Positions 34,636-42,534 of a stretch of DNA of 52,130 nucleotides are shown here, piece by piece. Position 1 is the stretch's first letter, and each line of letters opens with the position of its first letter. The stretch covers positions 1 through 52,130 of the forward strand of contig JAFUHM010000047.1 in NCBI GenBank assembly GCA_017468865.1, given 5' to 3'. The notes under the pieces are model-generated. The model worked only from the letters and a program-made list of their open reading frames with translations, was not told the DNA's origin and did not search any database. The position numbers and the translations under genes are program-made. This DNA comes from Oscillospiraceae bacterium. GTDB taxonomy: Bacteria > Bacillota > Clostridia > Oscillospirales > Ruminococcaceae.

Positions 34636-34725
34636 AGTGATATAAAGGTGAACACCGTAAGCGATGTGTGAGGTCACCGGCACGTTCGGAAGTTTGAGTT
34701 TTTTCATGAATATAGGGAGAGTTTT

Positions 34726-35313
34726 ATGAGAGTATTTATCGTTTACTGCCATCCTTCAACGGATTCGTTTACTAAGGATATGTGTGACGCATTCATAAAA
34801 GGTATTACTGATTCCGGCAATGAATACATTATATCTGATCTTTATGAAATGGGTTTCGATCCGGTCATGAAGGAGGAAGAATACCTCAGAGATGCAAATT
34901 ATAGAGATACTCCTGCGGTCGCAGACGACGTGCGTAAAGAACAGGAAAAGATCAATTCTGCGGACGCTATCGCATTTGTTTACCCCGTCTTCTGGACAGA
35001 AGCCACTGCGATGCTGGTAGGCTGGTTTGACAGAGTGTGGTCGTATGGGTTTGCGTATGGCAATAAAACGATGAAATTGCTTGATAAGGCGATAATACTC
35101 TGTTCAGCAGGCAATTCTTTGGACCGTCTTGAACGATTCGGACTTCTGGACAGTATGAAAAAGGTCATGTTAGGAGACAGGCTTTTCGGACGTGTCAAAG
35201 GATCGGAGTTTATTGTTTTTGACAGCACTTCCAGAGAAAATGAACTTCGGGAAAAAAACCGGAACTTGAATCTTAAAAAAGCATACGAAAAAGGAAGGAC
35301 GTTGTTCGCATAA
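34726..35313 (+). CDS. NAD(P)H dehydrogenase (quinone)-type flavoprotein, Flavodoxin_2 family
   Basis: A 195-residue FAD/FMN protein of the NQO1/MdaB type: VYCHPSTDSFT at the start for the flavin phosphate, AFVYPVFWTEATAMLVGWFD for the isoalloxazine site and GFAYG just after. It reduces quinones with two electrons. GGGAGAG precedes the ATG. It is the last gene before a bidirectional hairpin. Confidence 0.88.
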   Translation: MRVFIVYCHPSTDSFTKDMCDAFIKGITDSGNEYIISDLYEMGFDPVMKEEEYLRDANYRDTPAVADDVRKEQEKINSADAIAFVYPVFWTEATAMLVGWFDRVWSYGFAYGNKTMKLLDKAIILCSAGNSLDRLERFGLLDSMKKVMLGDRLFGRVKGSEFIVFDSTSRENELREKNRNLNLKKAYEKGRTLFA

Positions 35314-35400
35314 TTGGTAATGTAAGCAATGTGCGGGATTGACCAACTCAACAAGATACGAGAAATATATAGGCAGTCGTTCATGCGTTTTGTCAAGAAT

Positions 35401-35440
35401 AGCCCCATTCAGATTATAAATATCCGAATGGGGCTTATCA
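35401..35440. terminator. Bidirectional terminator between the NQO-type gene and the immunity-like gene
   Basis: AGCCCCATTC (35401-35410) pairs with GAATGGGGCT (35426-35435) and is followed by TATCATT; short A/T runs flank both sides. Confidence 0.75.
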
Positions 35441-35464
35441 TTGAATATTCAATTTTTACACAAC

Positions 35465-35794
35465 TTATGAGTTCAAAAATGTCCCTGACAGATTATCTTC
35501 TAACTCAAAAGTACCATCATTAATTACATCAAGGCGTTTCAACAGTTCAGAAAATGAAGGGATAAGATCAGGTCTTAACTCATTCCACTTTTGCTCATTA
35601 AACACACTGCCACCATTTGGGGGAAAATCATAGCAGCTATTATAGCTGTTTTGGATATGTTCATTCAGTTCTTGAACAATCACATCACTATCAACAACAG
35701 GTAACCCTGTGTCCATATTACCAGATTCTATATCATAATGCCCTTTCCATACAGGGCCATTCATAAAATCAAGTTCTAATTTAAGCGTCTTCAT
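35465..35794 (-). CDS. Probable immunity protein to the adjacent toxin fragment
   Basis: A 109-residue soluble, acidic protein, with an AAGGAG site before the ATG at 35794. No family is recognised. It lies 13 bases downstream of a gene fragment that ends like a polymorphic toxin, the usual order toxin then immunity, and this position is the only reason for the call. Confidence 0.5.
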   Translation of the reverse strand: MKTLKLELDFMNGPVWKGHYDIESGNMDTGLPVVDSDVIVQELNEHIQNSYNSCYDFPPNGGSVFNEQKWNELRPDLIPSFSELLKRLDVINDGTFELEDNLSGTFLNS

Positions 35795-35807
35795 ACTTAC
35801 TATCTCC

Positions 35808-36107
35808 TTATATTTCAACAGGGTATGATGTAACAATAAATCCGTTCGTTCCGCTCCCAACAAGCAAATAATGCCTTCCGCCGTAATTGTATATCATTTC
35901 TAATCCTTTTTTTCCGTTTGGAAGTGGCTTTTGTTTATAACTAATACGATCTCCATACTGTATCATGTATTTGAGAAAAGCAGGAACCTGATTACGGCTT
36001 ACTCCAAATGTCTTTTCCAAATCATAAGCATGACCTTTAGTCGTTCCGTTACCGTCAAGAATATGCGTTAAGCCTGCATTCTTAGGACAGTAGCGGTAAA
36101 GAAGCTT
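35808..36107 (-). pseudogene. Orphan C-terminal tip of a polymorphic toxin, probably BECR-fold RNase
   Basis: The frame is open from 36107 to TAA 35808-35810 but contains no ATG; the first possible start is a TTG at 36020. It reads KNAGLTHILDGNGTTKGHAY and ends GTNGFIVTSYPVEI. A DG..T.GHA stretch and a final IVTxYP are typical of the C-terminal nuclease tips of contact-dependent or Pre-toxin proteins of the barnase/EndoU/RelE-like group. The delivery part of the protein is absent, so this is a leftover cassette next to its immunity gene. Confidence 0.6.
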
Positions 36108-36146
36108 TTAAGGAATCATTGTAAGACAGGCACAGCAAGCTATACA

Positions 36147-36188
36147 GACAGATGCTCTCTAAGTAGCATTTGTCTTTTATTTTTTTCA
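36147..36188 (+). terminator. Orphan intrinsic terminator
   Basis: GACAGATGCT/AGCATTTGTC (one G-T pair) with an eight-base loop is followed by TTTTATTTTTTT. No plus-strand gene precedes it within the preceding 800 bases, so it may end a lost gene or a small RNA. Confidence 0.7.
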
Positions 36189-36309
36189 AGTATGTGTATA
36201 TTTATTGTTATGTATTGCATTAGATAAGAAATTTGAAGATTTGTTCTACTTCTAAAGAATTATCTCTAAAATTCATATTTGTCTTAGCAAGCACTCCGGA
36301 TATTTATGG

Positions 36310-37257
36310 TCATTTGCCAAGCTCGTCCGTAAAGGCTCTTATCTCATCGCAGACCTGATCGGGTTTCCCACCACAGATATCATCGTGAGCGCAGTCGATC
36401 TGCGTTACCGAAGCGTTTTTCATATCGTCGATATAGCTGTGAGCATAACCCTGCCATTCCTGCTCCCTGCCCGTACCCTTGCCGCTTGTCAGAAGAAGGT
36501 GTAGCGGCATTTCAGGCTTAGAGTCGCTGAGTATGGTCTCTGCGGCGTCGGGAGCGGTCTTTATCTCGTTGGGCATCACCTTGTTTGCGTATTTCCTGAC
36601 GAACAATGCTTTTGCAAATTGCTTTTCTTCGGTTGAATATGTCTCGGGAAACTCATTGTCAGAAATGAACAGCCTGATAATGCCGCTGTTTTTTGCAGCG
36701 GATATAAGCCACTCGCCGCCGCCCGCTCCGAAGTCTTTCATTGCATTCGGGAATGCCATATCCATCCCGAATATACCCTCAACCTCATTGGGATAATTCT
36801 GAGCCCAGATAAGAGCGTCAAGACCCGATTTTGAGTAGGGGCAGAGTATGTAGGGGGCTTCAACACCAGACTTTTCGAGCGCCTCTCTGCACTCATTGAC
36901 CATTACCTTGTAATCTCTATCGGTATCCACCACATCGCTCATGCCGTAGCCGAATTTCTCAACGACTACCGTTTTGTATTCACCGCTGAGTTTGCTGTAT
37001 AATGGCTTGAATGTCAGTACGGGTGAAGTACTGCCTGCGGGAGCCAAGAAAACCAGCGTGTGCTCTCCCTCTCCTTCTATGTATACATTCATATTGTGAC
37101 CGTTCACCTCAACAAGCTGCCCGGGATAGTTTTCAAGCAGCTTGTCCTCTTTTTTCAGCATGACCTGATTGTAAATAATCATAATGATAAGGAATACAGC
37201 TATAAGTATCAGAAGCCCGAGCAGTATCCTTCCGGTGATCTTCAGTGCTTTTTTCAC
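36310..37257 (-). CDS. Alpha/beta hydrolase, membrane anchored
   Basis: A 315-residue protein with a cytoplasmic basic start, one transmembrane segment near 10-30 and an alpha/beta hydrolase domain facing outside. HTLVFLAPAGSTSP forms the oxyanion loop; the nucleophile elbow reads CPYSKSGLDAL, where GxSxG becomes PYSKSG, and CAHDDIC holds the late His. The GTG at 37257 is chosen because GGGGGGAAG precedes it; a TTG ten codons earlier has no site. Substrate unknown. Confidence 0.8.
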   Translation of the reverse strand: MKKALKITGRILLGLLILIAVFLIIMIIYNQVMLKKEDKLLENYPGQLVEVNGHNMNVYIEGEGEHTLVFLAPAGSTSPVLTFKPLYSKLSGEYKTVVVEKFGYGMSDVVDTDRDYKVMVNECREALEKSGVEAPYILCPYSKSGLDALIWAQNYPNEVEGIFGMDMAFPNAMKDFGAGGGEWLISAAKNSGIIRLFISDNEFPETYSTEEKQFAKALFVRKYANKVMPNEIKTAPDAAETILSDSKPEMPLHLLLTSGKGTGREQEWQGYAHSYIDDMKNASVTQIDCAHDDICGGKPDQVCDEIRAFTDELGK

Positions 37258-37412
37258 GGTCTTCCCCCCCGTTATCTGCTTATGCAATATCTTTCTATAA
37301 ACACCTCAAAATGCCTGTTTATCATATCAACAGGTGAAAGTCAGGACTGTTTTATCAGTCTGATCCCATTATCCGGCATACAGACAAATACCCCCGACTG
37401 CGGCTTTTCGGT

Positions 37413-37607
37413 TCATTTATCAGACTTTTTTTGAGATGCGTTCCTCACATTCTCGGCAAAGCTCTGCCTTGAATAGGGCATATTGATCTTGACCAGTGCA
37501 TCTGACGGGTCAATATTGTCAATGATGAACTTTATGCCGTCACCGACAGCATTGATAACACCGACGCACACGTCAGTGAACTTCTTAACAGCTGACTTCT
37601 TATCCAT
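37413..37607 (-). CDS. Small hypothetical protein of 64 residues, frame continues after TGA
   Basis: A soluble protein with an amphipathic start (VKKFTDVCVGVINAVGDGIK) and IDNIDPSDALVKI. A GGGGGT site precedes the ATG. No family is recognised. After the TGA at 37413-37415 the same frame stays open for 23 codons to TGA 37341-37343 and reads SGVFVCMPDNGIRLIKQS, which also looks like a protein end, so the gene may once have been 88 residues long. Confidence 0.6.
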   Translation of the reverse strand: MDKKSAVKKFTDVCVGVINAVGDGIKFIIDNIDPSDALVKINMPYSRQSFAENVRNASQKKSDK

Positions 37608-37813
37608 GATATTACCCCCATCGTTTTATTATGTGACCGAGATAAGATCCTATTTTCATTGTCATCAATATCATGATATACGATCGTTGATGAAAAGATA
37701 CGTCGGTCACTGTTGTTATTCTACCACGCACAGAGACATAAAGCAATTAAAATGAGATTAGATTTTGATTAAAATCAATTCTTCAATGCACGGATAATGC
37801 TGAAAGAACTCAT

Positions 37814-38470
37814 CTATTCTATCTCCCAGACCACAGTTACCGTATCGGAAACAGCTATGTCATCGGGCTCTATATTCAGATCATAGCTTGGACTTGGTGT
37901 CGGGCAGCACATTTTAGCATCAACAGTCCTATTCATGGGATGCACCTCAAAGTCTATCTCGCCCCACGAATAATCGATGTTCTGTATGTCCTTCAGCCTG
38001 ACACCTGCTGAAGAAGTGAGTATTGCTGCCTTTTGTACTGCATCCGCAACGGCCTTGCCAAGCAGTTCATTCTTCGCTCTTTCCGGCTCCTTTATGGTGT
38101 AGCTTATATGAAACTCGGGAGCCAATGGGCTGTGAGCCAGTGCATAGAGTATTTGCCCCAGCCGCTTGTTGTCCGACTCAAATTCAATCTTCATCATATG
38201 TGTGTACTTGTATCCGACAAATCGGCTCCTGTATTCACCATTCTCCCTGTACCCTTCGTGCTCAGTGTCCACTCCGAACATGAGAGTTTTAAGATCAGTC
38301 GGCTCAAAGCCAAAACCGGTGATAAGCTGTCTCAGTTTCTCAGTATCCTCGCTTGAACGCTGCAATGTTTTGCCGTGATCCTTGTGCAGTCCCTCCAGCG
38401 TGATGGTTATTCGGGTCATATCGGGGTGTACTTTAAGCTGACCTTTGCCTGTTACCCGTATCGTTCTCAT
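37814..38470 (-). CDS. SIMPL-domain (DUF541) protein
   Basis: A 218-residue protein beginning with the family pattern IRVTGKGQLKVHPDMTRITI and having the repeated kinked beta structure of the SIMPL domain. The late stretch DAVQKAAILTSSAGVRLKDI is a clear family signature. No signal peptide is seen, unlike the periplasmic members. Function is unknown; relatives are linked to interleukin-receptor signalling in animals and to oxidative stress in bacteria. It starts 14 bases after the ADP-ribosylglycohydrolase stop, with its AAAGGAGG in that gap, so both share a transcript. Confidence 0.85.
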   Translation of the reverse strand: MRTIRVTGKGQLKVHPDMTRITITLEGLHKDHGKTLQRSSEDTEKLRQLITGFGFEPTDLKTLMFGVDTEHEGYRENGEYRSRFVGYKYTHMMKIEFESDNKRLGQILYALAHSPLAPEFHISYTIKEPERAKNELLGKAVADAVQKAAILTSSAGVRLKDIQNIDYSWGEIDFEVHPMNRTVDAKMCCPTPSPSYDLNIEPDDIAVSDTVTVVWEIE

Positions 38471-38484
38471 AAAGCTTCCTCCTT

Positions 38485-40212
38485 TCAGTTCCCGTTTTCC
38501 GATCCTGCTATGAGTTCAAACGCTTCCTTTGGTACGTCAAAGGGCTCAGTAAAGGGGTTTATCACAATTCCTGCCATATCTTTTTCGTTGTTTGATGCCA
38601 TAGCCATAGCTTGCATAAAGGGGATCTGCACCTTTGAGAATCCCTCTCCGTACTCCCCCATTTCCTCTGCTGTTGTAAAAACAGGGAAAAAGAAGTTATC
38701 ATCGCTTTGGAGAATGTCGGGCACCAGCCTGATATCGTCATGTGCCGTCAGTTCCCTCCCCACTATCTCCTCCCCTTTCTCCATCGCTTCAGTGACTATT
38801 CGGGCAAAACCATCTCGGTCTCTGTCGCTCAGTATCGCACTGCACGGCACCCACACAAAGCTTTCTTTCAGTATCCTTCCAAGCTTTATCATGTTGAGTA
38901 TCGTCCTGCTGCGCCCACATATCTCTATCGCTCTTTTGAGATAAGAACCGTCTTCAAGCAGTTCGGCTGTGATCGGATCATCAGGTATGTGGTACTCAGT
39001 ATCACCGTCTGCCTCAATTATCATACTTATCAGCTCTTTGGTCAGCAGAAATGACTTCCCCCACGGGTCAAGGATCAAGCCTTCCGCATCAAACTCAAGA
39101 ATATTCTTTATCATCTCATCAATGAAGTTGGATATCACTTCACTGCTCTCACCTTTTTTATACTCTTCGTCCGTAGTGAATGCGACATACCATTCCTTCC
39201 CGTCCTTTGTGCGGACTGTACGGAAAAAGCTGTTTTCCTCATCCTCCAGACTTATGACAGGGAATATGAAATGTCCGTCTGCGTTCATACGAATACGGAT
39301 TGCTTCAAGAACAGCCGTTAGCTCCTCATCGGCAGAATGTAAGTGATACTTGTTTATCGCATCTTTTATCAACTCGTTGCCGTCAAGAAACATATCATGA
39401 TATTCGGTCTCACCGCATCCTGCCGCAGTTTCATCAAATCTTTCAAGCACCTTCAGCATATCTTCGGGAAGACGTCTGCGGCATTCTTCCGCCATTTTCT
39501 CGGGGACACCGTAGAATGCTTCTGCCATGCTGCCTGCTATGCAGGCAAGAGTATCACAATCGCCGCCGAGGGATACCGCAGTTCGTATAACATCCTCAAA
39601 GCCCTGCCCCTCCAGAAATGCCGTTATCGCTTCGGGAACAGTCTCCTGACAGGTCTCTGTATGGTGATAGCCGGGGCGTATCTCATCACAGGTGTGGGAC
39701 AGATCATATCCGAATTCTGAAATGATATGTTCCTTTATCTCCGGCTTGCTGCTGCCGTTCCTTGCCATAAATATTGCGGCTGCAACAGCCTCAGCACCTT
39801 TGATGCCTTCCGGGTGATTATGTGTCACCTCTGCTGTGAGCCTTGCCATATGGCAGGTTTCCTCCATCGTATCATAGAGCCACCCTGCGGAGGATACTCT
39901 CATAGCAGAACCGTTTCCAAAGCTGCCATAGGGCTCAGGATCAGCGTCACGCAGCCAGTGACGGAACATCCCGCCATATCCTGCATTGGGGTAACGCTTG
40001 CCCCATTTACGCATAGATGCCGTCAACGCTGCCTTTATCTCATCATCCGTCTTCCCCATGCTGTCCATAAGCGCTTCCGCTACTGCGATCGTCATTACGG
40101 AATCATCGGTAAATCCCGACACTATGCTAAAAAGCGGGAAATCCTTTGTCTTGTCGCCCCTGTCAAACTCATAGGGAGCGCCTATCATATCTCCGAGAAT
40201 TGCACCGATCAT
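38485..40212 (-). CDS. ADP-ribosylglycohydrolase (DraG-like) fused to two SseB-like domains
   Basis: A 575-residue fusion. Residues 1 to about 270 are an ADP-ribosylglycohydrolase with the di-magnesium motifs GAILGDMIGAPYEF, GFTDDSVMT and SLGGDCDTLACIAG, which removes ADP-ribose from proteins or other targets. Residues about 295-420 and 440-575 each look like the SseB N-terminal domain (FPVISLEDEENSFFRTVRT, then FFFPVFTTAEEMGEYGEG and a final NPFTEPFDVPKEAFELI). An AAAGGAGG site precedes the ATG. It is cotranscribed with the SIMPL gene and lies 4.6 kb from a macrodomain gene. Confidence 0.83.
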   Translation of the reverse strand: MIGAILGDMIGAPYEFDRGDKTKDFPLFSIVSGFTDDSVMTIAVAEALMDSMGKTDDEIKAALTASMRKWGKRYPNAGYGGMFRHWLRDADPEPYGSFGNGSAMRVSSAGWLYDTMEETCHMARLTAEVTHNHPEGIKGAEAVAAAIFMARNGSSKPEIKEHIISEFGYDLSHTCDEIRPGYHHTETCQETVPEAITAFLEGQGFEDVIRTAVSLGGDCDTLACIAGSMAEAFYGVPEKMAEECRRRLPEDMLKVLERFDETAAGCGETEYHDMFLDGNELIKDAINKYHLHSADEELTAVLEAIRIRMNADGHFIFPVISLEDEENSFFRTVRTKDGKEWYVAFTTDEEYKKGESSEVISNFIDEMIKNILEFDAEGLILDPWGKSFLLTKELISMIIEADGDTEYHIPDDPITAELLEDGSYLKRAIEICGRSRTILNMIKLGRILKESFVWVPCSAILSDRDRDGFARIVTEAMEKGEEIVGRELTAHDDIRLVPDILQSDDNFFFPVFTTAEEMGEYGEGFSKVQIPFMQAMAMASNNEKDMAGIVINPFTEPFDVPKEAFELIAGSENGN

Positions 40213-40394
40213 GTCTGTGTCCTCCTTTGTTATTTGTTAATATAAGTATAGCACAGATGAAAAGGAAAGTGGTCGTTTGTCGGACGACATTTTTTCCCTC
40301 ATATTTGCAAAGAAGTTGCAAATATGGATATGGTATTATTTACATCGATCAGGAAACTATCTATGAAAAGCCAATGTACACAGGAGAGAACATT

Positions 40395-40556
40395 ATGAAG
40401 ATCGGTATCAAAGGTATCACAGCATTATTATCAGCGGCAATACTCTCAGCGGGAACAACTGTGATTCCATGGCAATGATGTGCGTGCTCTTCCCTGATAA
40501 CAGATACGGACGGAACAGCTTTTATTGATAACTATAAAGCAGCCATAGATAAATAA
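40395..40556 (+). pseudogene. Relic of a small secreted protein with an in-frame TGA
   Basis: It starts with a signal peptide (MKIGIKGITALLSAAILSAG) behind a GGAGAG site and stops at TGA 40476-40478, after 27 codons. The same frame then continues as SLITDTDGTAFIDNYKAAID to TAA 40554-40556, which looks like the C-terminus of a secreted protein. The middle is missing, so an internal deletion is likely. Confidence 0.55.
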
Positions 40557-40563
40557 GAAAAAC

Positions 40564-40597
40564 AGCAGCGGATGGACATATAGGTCACGCCGCTGCT
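40564..40597. terminator. Hairpin between the relic gene and the SDR gene
   Basis: AGCAGCGG/CCGCTGCT with an 18-base loop lies between convergent genes. The flanking T-runs are short. Confidence 0.5.
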
Positions 40598-40610
40598 ATT
40601 ATACCAAATC

Positions 40611-41327
40611 TTATTCCGATAATGTCCATCCATTGTCCCCGTGATAGATCATCAGCTTTGTCATCCCTCCGTCTATACATATGTTCTCTCCGGTGATAAA
40701 ACCTGCCTTGTCAGAACAAAGGAAAAGCACCATGTTCGCAATATCCGCAGGTCTGCCCACACGTCCGACAGGCTGCTGATAAGCATCCGCACCTGTGATA
40801 AGGCTGCCTGTGGTATCTATCCATCCGGGTGAGATACTGTTCACACGCACCTTACCCGAAAGGCTTACCGCCATTGCATGAGTAAGTGCCGCTATACCGC
40901 CCTTTGCAGCAGTATAGCTTTCTGTCTGAGGCTGGCTCATACGGTCACGGGAGGAGGATATGTTTATAATACATCCGCCCTTATTAAAATATGGTGCAAA
41001 CAGTTTTGAGAGATAGAAAGGAGCGGTCACTCCAACAGAAAGTGCATATTGGAACTCCTCATAACTGCACTCATCTATCCCCTTCATTAACGGCAGAGCA
41101 TTGTTTATAAGGAAATCTATTTTCCCGTATTTTCCTATGATGTTTTCAGCGAAATCCTCAAGAACAGCTTTATCGGATATGTCACCGACATAATGGTCAC
41201 CATCTGCCTTGTCAATGACGCAAACACTTGCGCCGCCCTTCCGAAATTCCTCTGCGATGCACTTTCCGATGCCCCTCGCTCCCCCTGTGATAACAGCGAT
41301 CTTGCCTTCAAATCCTTTTTCTGCCAT
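40611..41327 (-). CDS. Short-chain dehydrogenase/reductase
   Basis: A 238-residue classical SDR. The dinucleotide site is VITGGARGIGKCI, INNALP follows strand 4, and the catalytic set is NISSSRDR with Ser, then SYTAAKGG with the Tyr-x3-Lys. The end, GENICIDGGMTKLMIYHG, is the usual one. Substrate unknown. The ATG at 41327 has GGAGGCAG, a much better site than earlier ATGs in the same frame. Confidence 0.88.
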   Translation of the reverse strand: MAEKGFEGKIAVITGGARGIGKCIAEEFRKGGASVCVIDKADGDHYVGDISDKAVLEDFAENIIGKYGKIDFLINNALPLMKGIDECSYEEFQYALSVGVTAPFYLSKLFAPYFNKGGCIINISSSRDRMSQPQTESYTAAKGGIAALTHAMAVSLSGKVRVNSISPGWIDTTGSLITGADAYQQPVGRVGRPADIANMVLFLCSDKAGFITGENICIDGGMTKLMIYHGDNGWTLSE

Positions 41328-41444
41328 ACCTGCCTCCATAGTTACTTTTGGTCTTACCCGCTTCACGCCCATTTTATATACAAGGCGGCCATATAAGCTC
41401 ATTCGGGCCAATTTGGCCGATCATGCTGTATACAGCTATTTTGC

Positions 41445-42518
41445 TCATTCACCCAAAATCTTCTCAAGATACTTGAACAGCGCCGCATTTATCTCATAGA
41501 TGTCGTATATCCCGTGCGTAACGAAATACTGTATGATGAGATCGGACTTATTACTGGGAGAAAAGGCGATCTCTGCCCTCGCCAGAAGGTCTGTCATAGC
41601 AGGCATATCAAGCTTCAGGGCTATCGCAAAAGCGATAGCTGTCGTTTTCTTCGGTTTATAATCCGCCTTGCAGCGTATACGGGAGAACACCTTTCTGTCG
41701 ATATTGGCTTTCTTATATACAGTGACATCGTCCATGCCGCTCTCATCTATCAGCCTAAACAGCCGCTGCTGGAAAGTTTCTCCTGCGCCGGACAACACCT
41801 CATCAAGGCTCTTGTCATTTATTTTGGATGCCTTTGGCGGTTCGCTTGGTGTAGGTTCGGAAAAAACGCAGTCAAGGGTTTCAGCCTTGTTTTCTGCGAA
41901 AGACACATCGGATCTCATCCTCGCATTTCGTAAGCGTCTGTTGTGCTCACGCTCATCATAAAAACCATACTCCGACCGAATTGCAAGTCCTACACCGTTT
42001 TCATCTATGTATTCGTCTATTTCTCCCATCAGTGAGTTTGACAGCTCAAATGCCTTTCTGTCAAACACCGCCAGGATGACCTTCATATCGTGCGTCAGCA
42101 GGAACTTTCCTATAACAGACAGGGCTATACTCAGTGCCTCGTCCTTTGGGAACCCGTACACACCTGTCGCAATCAGCGGAAAGGCTATGCTCTCCGCACC
42201 ATGTTCTGCCGCAAGCGACAAGGAGTTTTCATAGCAGGAACGCAGTATATCCCTTTCACCGTGATCACCGTCCTCCCAGACAGGCCCCACAGTGTGAATG
42301 ATATACCGTGCAGGCAGTCCGAATGCAGGAGTTACGGCTGCCTGTCCGGGAAGTATATCGCCTATTCGTATGCGTTCGGCAAGGAGTTCCTTTTCCCCTG
42401 CTGCCCTGTATACGGCACTGTCCGTTCCTCCGCCTACAACAGGCTTCGGATTGGCAGTATTCACAATGATATCTGCCTTGACTTTTGTGATGTCGTTTCG
42501 GATTATTTTGAATGGCAC
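41445..42518 (-). CDS. Macrodomain protein with C-terminal helix-turn-helix-like domain, in the McrBC operon
   Basis: A 357-residue protein. Residues 1 to about 175 are a macrodomain: IVNTANPKPVVGGGTDSAVYRAAG is the ADP-ribose site (NTAN replaces the usual NAAN), and LIATGVYGFPKDEAL is the second loop. Members bind ADP-ribose or remove it from proteins and acetyl-ADP-ribose. Residues about 240-330 (VYKKANIDRKVFSRIR and KTTAIAFAIALKLD) resemble an XRE-like helix-turn-helix. It starts at GTG 42518, only 16 bases after mcrC, with the site GAGGCGGTGAT bridging the gap, so it is translated from the McrBC mRNA. Confidence 0.85.
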   Translation of the reverse strand: MPFKIIRNDITKVKADIIVNTANPKPVVGGGTDSAVYRAAGEKELLAERIRIGDILPGQAAVTPAFGLPARYIIHTVGPVWEDGDHGERDILRSCYENSLSLAAEHGAESIAFPLIATGVYGFPKDEALSIALSVIGKFLLTHDMKVILAVFDRKAFELSNSLMGEIDEYIDENGVGLAIRSEYGFYDEREHNRRLRNARMRSDVSFAENKAETLDCVFSEPTPSEPPKASKINDKSLDEVLSGAGETFQQRLFRLIDESGMDDVTVYKKANIDRKVFSRIRCKADYKPKKTTAIAFAIALKLDMPAMTDLLARAEIAFSPSNKSDLIIQYFVTHGIYDIYEINAALFKYLEKILGE

Positions 42519-42534
42519 AGGGTATCACCGCCTC

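Noticed and set aside
40476..40478. Selenocysteine codon in the small secreted relic
   Set aside because: The flanking sequence shows no bacterial SECIS-like hairpin directly after TGA, and a middle part seems to be missing.
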